A stretch of DNA of 64,000 nucleotides. Origin: Favolaschia claudopus. Lineage: Eukaryota; Basidiomycota; Agaricomycetes; Agaricales; Mycenaceae. The stretch covers positions 310,001-374,000 of the forward strand of contig JAWWNJ010000015.1 in assembly GCA_037176885.1 (NCBI GenBank), written 5' to 3'. The notes below the pieces were generated by a model that made no database searches, was not told the DNA's origin, and saw nothing but the letters and a program-made list of their open reading frames with translations. Shown one piece after another: positions 41,539 to 53,860 of this stretch. The position numbers and the translations under genes were made by a program. How positions within the stretch are numbered: the stretch's first letter is position 1; the number at the start of each line of letters is the position of its first letter.

Positions 41539-44500
41539 TGGGGGTATGATATATCCACCACCTACCGGTGAGAGTAAATTTTGATATATCCTGGCCCATG
41601 GTTGAAAGCCAATTTTGATATATCCAAACAACCTCGGTCCACAGCCCATATTAGTAGTGTCAGCGATGGGCCAACAATTGCTTCTGATGGTTGCTGGGAG
41701 GGCGGGGCATCCGTTTCGAGATGGTGTCGATCAAAAGCCCAGGACATCGCCATCAAAGACGATCAAATGTTCTCGACGTCGTCGCCGACGACGACGCGGA
41801 AAGGAATTGAGAAAAATAGCTAGAAATCCCAGAAAAATTGAGCGTATGGGGATCTATGAACGGGTATGATTTCTGAAGATATTCGTTGTATGTGAGGCGA
41901 AATTGAAGTAAAAACAGCGTTACAATACGAAATTTCCAAATGCGCAGATTTTTGCCAGAATCGCCGGTATTCAGCATATTTCTAGCCAGATTTGAGATGA
42001 GATCATCATGTGCATCACCAGAAATGCTGCATAAGCAGAAATTCCCTGCATCTGCGTACGGCGACACATAATTGGCGCCTGCACTTTGATCGACACATCC
42101 CGCAGCACGGCGGTGAGCTAAGAACGACAATAGATAGCCAGGCTACGGAAGAGGGAGAAGCAAGCATAGCAGTCGAGAGATCTGGGAGTCGACGGGTCGG
42201 GAGTGATGATAAGAAAAACGAGAAATTGAAAAGAAAGGTGGCGGTCTACGTACGCGCCGCGCAGCGCCAATTCCCACTAGCGGTCCCCGGAGCAGAGAGT
42301 ACGAGTAACGGAGAAATGTATAAGACATTTATTTCCGATTGGTCGTGGCAGAAAGCTGACCCCGCAGCTACGCAGCGGCAAAATAGTAATCAATCGATGT
42401 AGGTCGTACCAGTAGCGAAACGCACCTGTAGCCGCAGACAAATGCCCAGCTTGGTTGGATATAAAAAGGTGCAGCGTCATGGTATTGGGGAAAGTGATGG
42501 TCTTGCCAGTCATAGCTCGGGATCCGTCATTCTATGACAAATGAGGGAAAAGATGTCCTTGCTGTAGATCGGAGTACGTGGCTCGAAAGCCTTGAAACGC
42601 TGAAGGCGGGGTAGAATTAAATCTCATGAATATAGAGACAGAAAAATCGCCCCGGAAACCAAGACATGGACGAGGAAACCGAGCGAAGACGAAGACTCTT
42701 GGTATCAAGGTAAAGCGCCGATAGACGGATGTTGATCTAGTGGAATGGGTCCAAAGTATACAGTATCAAGCCTTAGGCCACATAGAGAACCCAGATGTTG
42801 TGAATTCCAGCGAAGGAAGGCGAGGAAGGGACATCGACGCGGACGATGGTGGTGGTTGAAGGGAGAGCGGTCACTGATGTCACGCCGGGTCACGTCGCCG
42901 AAACTGCCGGTTTGGCGTCACTGTCAGCGAAATGTCCTCCGGGTGAGCCAGCGATAGCACGGATAAGAGTTCTGGGTAGGCAGAATTTAGGAACGTACCT
43001 AGCCAGATGTATCTACCGTGTTCCGGTTCAAAATTCGTTCAAATGCGACGGAAAATAGCCGGAAACCCTGTTGACGGGCGCCTATCGGGCGCTAAATGGC
43101 GTCACTGTCAGAAAAAACGACGTTGAGAAGAAGCATTCGGTGAGTTTTCTGGAGTTGTGAGGTTTTGAATGAATTCTACACGCCGAACCAAATGTTAATC
43201 TGTCTCTATCTTCGAGTGCCCAAGATTTTGTGGCACAAAAACTGTGTTAAGTCAACGCCGGGTTCAACTTACACTAAGAACTGCTCCACTTTCTGTGTAC
43301 TTCGGTGCAATTTCTCTAAACTGTTTATCTATTGTGGTTTTTGTATAGATTGCTATTCTATGTCAACTGATCGCCTTGTCAGAGTATATTCCGCCCAAAA
43401 GATTCGCCTTATTCCTTTCAGGGCATGTAAACGACCATTTTCTTTCTGCGAAGGTGAACAAGCGCCCATTAAGCGCCCACCCGGACTCCTCGGCGTTGCT
43501 CGGGATTTTCGTGCCGCGCGGTCTAGAGCGATCGAGACCGCTCACCAGCCAATCGGGAACCTGCCGAAGGGGTCCCTGACTCCCTTCCTCTGCGCCTGCC
43601 GTTTTCGTGGAATACATGTATTGCAGGCGATACACAAACATAAAACATAGAGGATAGATGAGAAGTGACCCTGACTGAGATGTAAAGGAATGCAGACAAT
43701 ATGATGAAGTAGAATTAGAGATATCACACCCACTACAAGGATTCGGCGGCTGAAAATGGTCGTCGCGAGGGAGAGTGAAATGTTCACGGCTCGTGTAAGG
43801 TGGAGGTGAAATTCGGGTGACTGTATACATACAACTGATGCATTTACAGGCACGAAATGGGGAAATAGGGAGGGAGGAAGGTGGAAAGGAGTGGGGACGG
43901 CCGACACGGAATCTGAGCCGAATAGCGACAATTCGGCGTTGAAGGTGGGAGGGCAATGGGGGAAAGCTTGAAGAGTGTCATCCATCTAAAAAAGCCGCTT
44001 CACATGGCATGGGGGGCGAAAGGAGCACCTAAATTCATTGACGCGATGGTGGATTGACGAAGCGGAGCAGCGGAATGGGGTGGTATCAGTGTCGCAGAGA
44101 GCACCGGAAAGGCGAGGATGACGGGATGAATGATATGATGAGGGAAGCATGGGTAGCGGGGGGCCGCAGGGCGCGGGGAAGCAGCGGGTGGCGGGGTGGC
44201 GGTGAACCCGGGAAAGCAGGCAAACGATAAGAATTTGAAGAGCATGAGACGACGAAGACGCACGAGGAGTATATGAGCAAACGGTGCTGCGGTGCTGAAG
44301 CTCTCAAGGCAATTGCAAGCCCGTACCGCGCCAGATGGGGCCAGAAATAGGGAAGGAATTACGAGGTTTTGCGGGAGATTGAGGCCAGTTGGAGAGCGGT
44401 AGGTACTGACGAGAGGTATATTTCATGTCTAGACAAAGAATCGGGCGGCTGGAGGGCAGGGGCGAGGCGGGGCCGGGGAGGGAGCGGATGCGCAGAAGGC

Positions 44501-44757
44501 AGGAAGGTGATTGATGGGAAAGTGATGGGGAAGGGCAATCATAATACCCGTCAACAAATCAGAAGCGCCACCCGCCCTCATGCACGGACCCATGAGCGGC
44601 GGCGATTCGCGCCCGCGGTGGGCGCCCTAGCGTGCGTAACCGTGCCTGCCAAATGCTTTGATGGGAACTGATGGCGTGGTTGTGGGCAGCTTCCGAGCGG
44701 CCCAGATATATCAAAATTCACTCTCGTCGACAAACCATATGATATATCAAAACCCCA
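41539..44757. mobile_element. 3.2-kb non-autonomous DNA element with GATATATC termini
   Basis: Left end TGGGGGTATGATATATCC and right end (reversed) TGGGGTTTTGATATATCA, flanked by TA (41,537-41,538 and 44,758-44,759). The inverted similarity extends about 60 bases and includes a second TTTGATATATC and GAGAGT(A/G)AA block. Inside I see no transposase and no convincing gene; frames at 41,753-42,130 (-) and 43,165-43,650 (+) lack known motifs. TGGCGTCACTGTCAG occurs twice (near 42,912 and 43,096). Confidence 0.55.
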
Positions 44758-44759
44758 TA

Positions 44760-45687
44760 TACGCCTGCCAAGTATGCTGACGCGACAGAAACAAAAATTC
44801 AGAAAAGATATTTATTTGAAGGAGAAGCACAGACATTATACTGCCAACACTTGCCATCACGTCTAGTCTGAGTTCGAGATGCTTGAGATGTGCCGACACA
44901 AGAGTACTCACTTCACGTTGAGAGTTTTTAAGCCGCAATGCACCGAGAGGGATCGAGCATACCGGCAGGCATGCATCGATGCTCAAATGGGGAATCCTTC
45001 GAACGACAGTCATGCTGGGTATAATTACAAAGTTCCCAGCGATCTACCTGGTAAAATGGACGTGTTGAGAGATGAAACGATCGTTCACACGGAAAACACG
45101 GGCCATAGCTGAGGCGCACGTTGGAAAGGCTACGTCTGTGTGTGAGTTTCCGGGAAATCATCGAGGCGAAAACGGGGAATCGGGATGCAAGAGAGAAACT
45201 TTAAAAGAGCGAATTCCAAGCAGGCTGCAGCTTCAAACCGGGATTTCGGCTACGGAATCCAGACTCTGCGACTCAGTTGGGACCCTATTTGCTTCCGACG
45301 GTTTAGAAATTGTGCTGGAATTGAAAGGGTTGATCGGAAAGCACTCACCATAGTTGCGGCGTATGCTAGACAAATGCTAGAGACGAGTGACGAGTCTTGG
45401 ACGAGACAAAGCAAGCGCTACTTATAGTCCGGGTATGGCAGGTGCGATTCAGGGATCGGCTTCAAGCAAGTTGCGTTCCAACTTCCGCCCGTTCGTCGTG
45501 ATTTCTTAGTGGACTGACAATGCTTGTGCTGGCCGGAGTGGTGATGGCAGGGATGATGAGGTAGGGTCAAACTCGGAGGCCGAACTTGAAGGCCTGCGTT
45601 GTAAACAAGGCAGCTTCTCACATTCCCACGGAGCCAAATAGAACCAAGCTTCACGTGCTTCTTTGTACTTCTCTTCCTGCCACTCCG
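44760..45687. other. Intergenic sequence before the MYND gene
   Basis: About 930 bases with only short, unconvincing frames. It probably holds the promoter of the gene starting at 45,688. I saw no clear TATA box. Confidence 0.4.
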
Positions 45688-47572
45688 ATGCCCACTTCCG
45701 TTTCCTCTATAAGCTCTTCGTCTGCGCAAATCGCCGACGCAATCACAATTCTAGCTCAGCCGCTTATCACAAAGCAAGGCCTGGAACCCCTTGTTCTCCC
45801 CCACCCTCGCAATCTGAAGCACGGGTCGCCACTCATCTGGAATCTGCCTTACGAAGTCTCTTTATCCCAGAAGTATGGCGAAAAGTCCAATATAGAGGAA
45901 TGGAAGCGCAGCTACGCTGCTCTTGATAGCCTGGAACATTACTTCGCAGGGGATTTGCGCGCTTATAATCAAGAAATTATGCGCCTTCTCAAGAAACTCA
46001 TTCATCTCGAAGGCTTTCTTGTGCAATTTGCCATGGAAAGTCTGAATGACAAAGGGTTTGAGAATGAATGGCGCGAATATTCGGTGGAAAAGACAAAGGA
46101 GATGGTCCTCAATGGGCTTGTTCGTGCGGCCTTTCAGGCGCCTCGCGAACAAAGCCGATGCGATTGCCCCGAATTGACGACCAGTAATTTAGAGGGGAGG
46201 GGATTGATTGATCTCGTCAGTCTCATTGTTCTTCTGCATACAACTCTTACTAACAATGTAATGAAAAAAAGTACAGAGCCATCATCGCACACGACGATAC
46301 AGGCGACCGATGCCTCAAGACTCTATTCTTATTTCAGCACCCCGCGATCGACATCGAATACCCCGACGATCCATCAGCCTCGGACCTAGAAAAAGCTACT
46401 CGCTATCTTCGGCTCGTTCTACGCACTTTCTTCATCGTAGAAACCCTACTTGGAATCCTGGAAGAATTCGTACGTCGTTCCATAATTACCTTACTTTATT
46501 TCAATCAAGTCGAATACCTATACAGAATGGCTTCCCCCCAAACGATATCTCTCTGGAGCAAGAGGAAGAAAAAGAACGAGAGGGCCTCGGAGAGTGTTTG
46601 GTCTGTTGTACGAACGATGAAGGAGTCATGAATCGGTGCGCTGGATGCAGACTGGCGTTATATTGCTCAACGTTCGTCATCCCAATCTTTCCTCTTCTTT
46701 GATTGAAGCCCATTAGCATCTGTCAATCGCGCGAATGGCCCGACCACAAGAGAATCTGCCGACTTCGCAAACCAACTTGTTTCGACCCTGCGATCCTGAT
46801 GCCGACGCCTCGAAAACCGCCTATCTTTGTAGGCTGTCCTGACCCAGAACCGGGATTTGTTCGCAGCCCTGCATTGTGGCGACAAATCTATTGTCTTGCT
46901 AGAGAAGAGTCTTTCGAGGCGGATTATCAAGTCCGTTCAACCTCTTTGTATCTCAGTCCGAACCATCTAACCACTGCCTCGTTGACTCAGCTCGAATACC
47001 GGCCTACAGAAACAGTCTGGATTCATATCACCAACCTCCAGGGTACTTCTCATCTAATAGTCTTGATTTTTCTTTCACCGACTGTTTAAATCATATGTAT
47101 AGACCGCATGTCATTCTGTATCGCCCGCCGCCGCGCCATGGCCTCCGGAGACCCCCTCGCCGTTTCCCGAATGCGCTGCTCCCTTACACACTACATCCAA
47201 GGCACAGACTTCCGCAACAACATCACCTCCGAACACATCCGCTCGCAACTCCAGCGCGAATACCCGGGCGTCGACCTACCGATCGAGCATGCGTGCGGGG
47301 AGCATTGGCCGCTGGGGCAGAGGCCGAGCAACGAGGAGTCGTTGGACGAGATGAAGTACGCGAAGTGGAGGGATGATTTGGCGGAGAGGAAGAGGGCGGA
47401 GGGGGGTGCGAGGTTGGGGGTGGATAATCGGGAGGAGGGGAGGATGGCGAGGGGGATGAATGTGAGGGAGTTGTTGCCTTGGTTTCAGAGGGAGATGGGG
47501 ATGGGGATGGGGGATGATGGCGAAGTGGTGGGGGTGCCGTGGATGACGTTCTTGGATTTTATTCCGCAATGA
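45688..47572 (+). CDS. MYND-type zinc finger protein
   Basis: Five exons fit: 45688-46215, 46272-46469, 46526-46671, 46717-47042 and 47103-47572, with introns of 45-60 nt. The first shows a CTTACTAAC branch point. The N-terminal half is helical. The MYND finger spans exons 3-4: CLVCCTNDEGVMNRCAGC, then YCS and ICQSREWPDHKRICR, giving the C-x2-C...C-x2-C...C-x3-C...H-x3-C pattern. MYND fingers bind proline-rich partners and many fungal ones are of unknown role. The C-terminal part contains CGEHWPLGQRPSNEE and ends VPWMTFLDFIPQ. The start is the first ATG; the frame is open upstream only without ATG. Confidence 0.85.
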
Positions 47573-47767
47573 GGGCGTTGCGGGACGGATGGATAAAAGT
47601 GGTCGGTGTACGACATCTTTTGAATGTATCATTTCTGTAATCACTGAACTTCTTGATAACACCAACTCGAAACGATAGCGTGTGTCGTCGCGGGATGGAA
47701 TCCCAGGATACCAGACTGGCTAAAGCTCGAGGTGGTACATTTATCTATGTAATTATATATATTCTTC

Positions 47768-49759
47768 TCACTTCCACCGATTTACAACCTCTAGACCCTT
47801 GAAATTGAACGTCTTCTGCCCCTCATCCTCGTACGCCAACGCATACGACTTCTTATTGTGCACGTTCTAAAAGAATGGTAAGGTCGTGAATTCTTTATTT
47901 CCGCGAAACAATCACGCACCTCAACGCGCGCGCGAGTCCAATCTGGAATTCAAATTAGATCAAGTAGATTTGGTATGATTTTGGAGCGGTCGAAATCGAC
48001 CCATACTAACCATATCCGCGAACAGCCGTCTTCGGATCCGCTTTTCTATCTTCTTCAGTCAAGAGGCCCTCACGATCGAGGAGAGGACTTGGGACGGGGA
48101 TGATGGGTGTGTCGTCGGCTGGACGTACGAAGTAGAGCTGTTTCCCGCGCGCCAATTCATTCAATGTCTTGAGAGAAATTCAAACAGATACGCAACGCAC
48201 GAGACCGAGTCGATGGAGGTGCGCCTGATCGGGTTGGGGGCCCACGACGCGATCTAAGTATGTATGTTCGATGAGTTCAGAAGGCGAGTTGTTCATCACA
48301 GAGGTTAGGTTGAACTCGGATTTACGGATTGTGGATTTGACGTATCCCTTGGTCAGGAATTGTAGGACGTCCGCGCTGGTCACGAAAAGGTAAGTAGATA
48401 TGGTAAGTATATCTGCCGCCCGAGATAAGTAGAATAACAGACCTGTTGACGGTGATGCCCCCAGCGACGGGTTTGACATACTTCCACTCTTCTTGCGGGG
48501 TGCGGATTTGGAGGCCGGCGACGTTTTGAGAGAAGAGCAATGTGAGGGATCTATTTCAGAATATTATGATCGTAAGTATCATCAGAGCAGAGCAGAGCAG
48601 AGCACGAGATGGATGGAAGTAAGTAAGTACCCGAAATCGGTATGCCCTCCACCTTCGCCGTCTCGGATGAGTTTCCGTTCTTCGAGAGTACGGGGATGAT
48701 AGACCATCTGTCGAGGGAAATGAGGGAGCAGCAACAGAGAACTTGAATTGATGGTGGCGTACGTAGCGAAGATGGTCCTCTGAACGTTGATCGTAAGCGT
48801 GTCTCTGAAGTCGAAATGAGTGCTTGGATCGGAGAAAAAAACGAGAGGTAATGAATGAAACACGTACGTCCAACAGATAATTCTCCGGCAACTCCAAAAT
48901 GATAGCCAATAAAATGAACAATTTGCGGGCTACGTTGTCGAAGAGTTTGCGGTGGAATGCGGCGATTTCTGCCTCATGTGCCTGAGAACGCATTACAAAT
49001 AAATCTTGTATCCAATGATGGCGGAAAGATGCAGGACTCACGAGAATGAGATCATGCTTGGGAACGTCTTTGTAGTCGTTGTTGGCGGTGTATTTCGGGA
49101 TGTTGAGCATTTCGATGTTCTCTTTCACTGAATAGTACCAAGGGAATGAGTTGAATACGGAACGCAATTGGAGTAATTAGTAACTAACCTCCTGTTGAAC
49201 CAATGACGCGCTTTGGCTCGCGGTATCCGAAGTAGCTAAGATAACGGGGATGTGGGTACGGGGAACATAAATGAAACGCAGGGAGAGACGCACTCTCCGA
49301 TTTCGAAGTTGCAGGGATATTTCTGTTTTTCTTCGAGAGGCTGTACAAGGAATGTAGGCAAATATCCCGGAGAGTGGGTGAATGAAGACGTACAAGATTG
49401 AAGAAAGCGTTTCCTGTGAATTGTTCATTGAGTATTCGAGGAACGTGCGGGGAATGAGACGTGCATACTCACCAATGGAAAATTGCCTCAGCACCTCTTC
49501 GTCTGGAATGCCGTGTCCCGTCACGACCCAAAAGCCGACTGGAATGAGGGTAAAATTATGGAAGTTCCATTCGCAAAGCGAGTGCCTGACCATTCTTGAC
49601 CGCATCGTGAAGCTCTGCTGCAAGTTTCTGCTTGCCACCGGGAGTGTCGAACACGCTGAGGTCGATCTCTTTGAGCGGTGCCCAGTCGAGTGGTTCCTTA
49701 GTCTCGGCGGGACGAGTCCAGGCGGGGATGTTGTCGTATGGGGAGGTGGCGACGGGCAT
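47768..49759 (-). CDS. 2-oxoglutarate/Fe(II)-dependent oxygenase (isopenicillin N synthase-like)
   Basis: Begins MPVATSPYDNIPAWTRPAE at 49759. The DIOX_N-type region has FWVVTGHGIPDEEVLRQFSI and PLEEKQKYPCNFEIGE. The metal-binding core has HTDFG near 48,635 and, after splicing across 48,330-48,250, STIHRVVGPQ followed by HRLGLV. Together these give the H-x-D...H triad and the co-substrate-binding region. At least ten short introns are needed. The last exons read ELARGKQLYFVRPADDTPII and end FKGLEVVNRWK with TGA at 47,770-47,768. It would oxidise a small molecule; the substrate is unknown. It is divergent from the transporter at 50,774, with about 1 kb between the starts. Confidence 0.82.
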
Positions 49760-50773
49760 GATGTCTTGAAGTATGCTTGAGAATTATGATGGTCCGTCTT
49801 CTCACAGAGTTTTAAATATTGTGGTGAAATCCCATCCGAATTGAAGGCGTGATAATTTAGCGTGATTTGTGTGATCATGAGGTGCGGATCCTTGGAAAGT
49901 TCGCATGAAATTTATTCCGGGGAGACTGATAAGCAAACCTTTCTTTGCCGCAGAGAAAATCACAGTTCTAGGGCACCGTATTCTTAAGTACCGATCAGGA
50001 CCTGTACTACGCACACATGATTAGCCATTTTTTAGGCAGTAGTACGTTCTGACGCACCAAGCTGCGTCCAGGGAACGAAAAGAATGAGCGGTGGAGAGGC
50101 GGACCAAAAACTGTGAAGACATATTGCGCCTTTCGAAGCAGATATGGTACAAGGCTCTCGGCCTTCCAAAAAAGTAGTAGTCAAAGATAGAGATATCGGC
50201 TCGATTCCGTTCGGCGCTTCAAGACTGTGGGATCATTGAGAATCTGAAATGACGCCTTCAACAGCAGAATGACGGCGGGGGCGAACAAGGCTTCAACAAG
50301 CTTGAAATTGCAAATTAGTAGGATAGCGTTAGCGTGCAAGAGATAGAGCACGCAGGCTGCAGGGTAGCTTCCTGGTGGTGGACGCGGAACGTGAGGAGTT
50401 CATGTTTCCTACATGAGAGTCGAAGGCAAGTTGAATTGAAACAGGTGATCGTGAGAAGGCTGACACGTGAATATTTATTTTCTGCCACCGCACCCACCAC
50501 AACCCTCGGCGGAACGTTATACCCTATCCCACTTCGAATGTGAAGAGGCGAATACGCTAATTCCATTCGCGCCCATTCCTCAGGCACACAACTCCATCCA
50601 AAATCTGACTAGGAGTCGACAGTCGCGTTCGGATGACGCGATTTTCTCCAGATATTTCCTCAACTTCTTCCGCGCTTACGACTACCGGGTCCCGTGTTCC
50701 CTCAGCGAACTGTTTTTGAAGTCGCAGATGCGGATACTCGATCCCTCGGACGCTTGTCCGAGTCCAACCCGCC
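49760..50773. other. Shared promoter region of oxygenase and transporter
   Basis: About 1 kb between two divergent gene starts. There are no convincing genes. It could allow co-regulation, but I recognise no specific operator. A C/A-rich stretch precedes the transporter start. Confidence 0.4.
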
Positions 50774-53340
50774 ATGTCCTCGAATATTCCTACTCCCGAC
50801 GAGAAACGGTCCACTAGCTCTTCCGACGACGAAATTATCGGACAATTGGATGCTAAGCTTGCTGGTCTGGGCAGTTCTGACGACGAAGAGGCTTATCGGA
50901 AAGTCCTGCGTCGAGTGGATATACGTATAATGCCTCTAGTCTTGATTCAGTGAGCTTGCGCCTCGCATCCTCAGTGACCAAACTGCTGACATGAATAAAG
51001 GTATCTCTTCATGAGAGTCGATGTTACAAATATCTCAAACGCTGCGGTAATTTTTCATCATTCTTTCCCTCATTTTGCTCCACTCAAACTTGAACTTAGA
51101 TCATGAACCTCGAGCAAAAAACCGACATCAAAACTCAGCTGCATTTGTCGCCCCAGCAATGGGTTTGGGTGATTGCCTGCTTTTATTATCCCTGTAAGCG
51201 AACCTGCCGGAGGTGGCCAGCGGGCGTCTGTCTAAACTCGTTCACAGACATGTTTCTCGAGCCAATATCCACCATCCTGTTGAAGAGGACTTCGGCTCCG
51301 ATATGGCTTTCTCGAATCAGTCAGTCGCATCGTTTTCAATAAAATCCGGTTGTATCTCACCAGCTTCTCGCAGTGGTCACTTGGGGAATCGTCACTTGCT
51401 GCATTGCTGCTACAACCACATACGGCAGCTTGATTACTACTCGAGTGCTTGTGTAAGTCAACGCAGCTGATCATAAGCGCGCAATCTCAAATGAGACTTG
51501 GTTGTAGGGGTGCTTTTGAAGCGGGCTACTTTCCTTGCATTGTGAGTCGTCTTCCTCACGATTTCAAACCGTAAACTAATGGTGAGCAGATCGTATGCTA
51601 AATCAATTGTCTTGACTCTGTTGAGCGTACTAAACTTCGTCAGTATTTCTGGACATTCTGGTACACGCCGGCGGAGCTCGCCATACGAGTGGCCGCTCTT
51701 TATTCGAGTCAGCCATCCACCCGTGATCGGGCACATTCTTATTCCTAATCTTAGTGTCGTCATTATCCGGATTCATTGGCGGCTTCCTTGCGTACGCGAT
51801 ATCGTTTGCGAACGGTGTTCTGGCAGGATGGTGCGTGTTGGGTTTCTGGCAGTTACTACCACTGAATTCCTCCGTATAGGCAATGGCTCTTTATCTGTCA
51901 GTAATAATAATCGCATTTCGTTCAATAGCAATACTGATCCGAATTCTTCTTTTCAGTAGAAGGCATACCTCCAATCATACTCGGCATCGTCACGTACTTC
52001 GCTTTGCCCTCGTATCCAGAGCAATCGAACTGGTTATCAGCCGCGGAGAAAGACCTCATACTCAAGCATCTGCATAAAGACGCGCCAACCATCCATGGCA
52101 AGACTTTCAGCTGGAACGCTGCTCGGTTGTTGTTCACCGACCCTACGTATTACTCTTTCACGTATGTCGGTCCCACTATTTTCCCCGCATCAACTTACCT
52201 CACATTTCGTTGCTCAGTGCCGCCTGGATTTGTTCCGGCGTCGGTGGAAATGGAATTAGCTTTTCGTTGCCCACCGTCATCAAAGATCTCGGTTTGTCCC
52301 TCCCATCCAATCCATTCACGATTGATTCCCTTCCCGATATTAATTCACCCCTTTCAAAGGCTTCACCGATTCCCGCATGGCCAACGTCCTAACAATGCCC
52401 CCCTCCTTCACCGCCTTCGCCCTCGTCCTCATCCTCGGCCGCCTCGTCCAAACAGGCCGGCTCAACCCCTTCCCCGTATGCATATTCCTAGACGTTGTCA
52501 TCATTGCGTGTTACATAGTCCTGCTGTACGTCGATACAGTGGGAGTGAGGTATTTCGTGTTGGTGGTGTCGACTGCGGCGTCGGGGTCGCTTTATCCGAT
52601 GCTGTCAGTCACTCCTTTTAATTCCTCGAGGAAATGTATTGTCTCTGATTTAGAGTTTCGATAGGTGGCCGAAACGAGTTCAGGCGCTGCGCGGGACGGC
52701 TATGGCGGGCCTTGGCATTGGTGGGTTTCATCCTCAATCAACTACTCAGAAAATCTCTTGCTGAATATCCCACGATGGCAGGTTTACACAACGCCTCGGC
52801 CCAATTTAGCGGTATTTTAGGTCCACAGATTTTCAGTCGTACGTGATCAGCAGTCCATTCAAACAGATTAACTTCATTCTCTGTATTTTAGCTGCATACG
52901 GCCGTGAGTCCTTGCAAATTGTGCTTCTTTTTTGAGGTTTAATTCTCTCCACTGCAGCGGCCTACCAGGTACGTTGCTCCCATTCATTAAGATTCCCAAT
53001 CAAGACAGACTGATGCCACCTCAGGTCTCTTTCAAAGTGTCAATTGCTCTGCTATCCGGTGCTGTTGTCTCTCACTCTCTTTGTTTGTGACATTCGTCAA
53101 TCCTGCTATGTCGGAGGTGCTGATCACTTTTTGTAGCCTGGTTCTTCATGCATGTGAGTAATCTTCGACAGCATGCAGTGTGAGCTCCGTATCGAAGTTG
53201 AACCCTATACGTATACGCAGGGACCTATCCAAACGTACGCTCCGAGATTGGCTCAACGGATCCAAGCTCAAACGCAGCTGCGCAAGAGCGATCTGCGAGA
53301 AGAGGAAGAATTGAAGCAACACAGTGGCTCTGTGGTGTGA
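50774..53340 (+). CDS. MFS transporter, Dal5/anion:cation symporter type
   Basis: ATG 50774 starts MSSNIPTPDEKRSTSSSDDE, an acidic cytosolic tail. The first exons are 50774-50949, 51001-51046 and from 51100. Joined, they give IMPLVLIQ-YLFMRVDVTNISNAA-IMNLEQ, then WVWVIACFYYP-YMFLEPIST and GAFEAGYFP, the order typical of the Dal5/Tna1 family of carboxylate and vitamin permeases. Later blocks are EGIPPIILGIVTYFALPSYP (with SAAEKDLI and a central loop), LLSAAWICSGVGGNGISFSL and VLLYVDTVGVRYFVLVVSTA. The C-terminal tail (APRLAQRIQAQTQLRKSDLR) ends at TGA 53,338-53,340. A dozen or more short exons are needed. It is a plasma-membrane importer; the substrate is unknown but may relate to the neighbouring oxygenase. 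Confidence 0.8.
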
Positions 53341-53860
53341 CGGGCCGTAAGCCATCGTGATTGTGTTCAGGCCCTTGGTAGAATATCTTGTTTCGGTAAT
53401 GAAATACACACGTTGTATCCTGGAATTCCGAGTTTGGGCGAAAGCCGACGCGTCGGTGGCGCGTGACTTGTGCGTGACCGCGTTCACCTTGTACGTCACG
53501 GTCACCACACCGAAGGAGCCCTAAATACTTATTCGCAATGCAACGATTCCTGACTGCTACCCAAAACAACATTTGAACTCATAATATGGCTCGATACTAC
53601 CGATACAAGTAGCGAGTCCCCATACACATTATTGTACCTTACATAAGAGATTCCAATTTCCAACATCCAGTCCAAATTACCGGCTTCAATCATGCCACTG
53701 TATGGTCGTGATATGCCAGCAGATACACTACAAAGAGCAATTACATGTGAAGAACTTTTATCTACTAGTGACAGTCCGTGAATTGAATTAATATTACAAT
53801 GCTAATCTCAAAATTACCAAAGCTTTTAGTTCATGCCATAGGTTTGCCCCCCATTGTTAT
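53341..53860. other. Intergenic between convergent genes
   Basis: About 520 bases, AT-rich toward the right end. I see no gene, only frames antisense to the transporter tail. It probably holds both 3' UTRs. Confidence 0.4.

Noticed and set aside
43165..43650. 161-codon plus-strand frame inside the 3.2-kb element
   Set aside because: No domain, Cys-rich by chance composition, and no intron or neighbour support.
53146..53572. Minus-strand frames over the transporter 3' end
   Set aside because: Antisense to the coding tail of the MFS gene; no motif.
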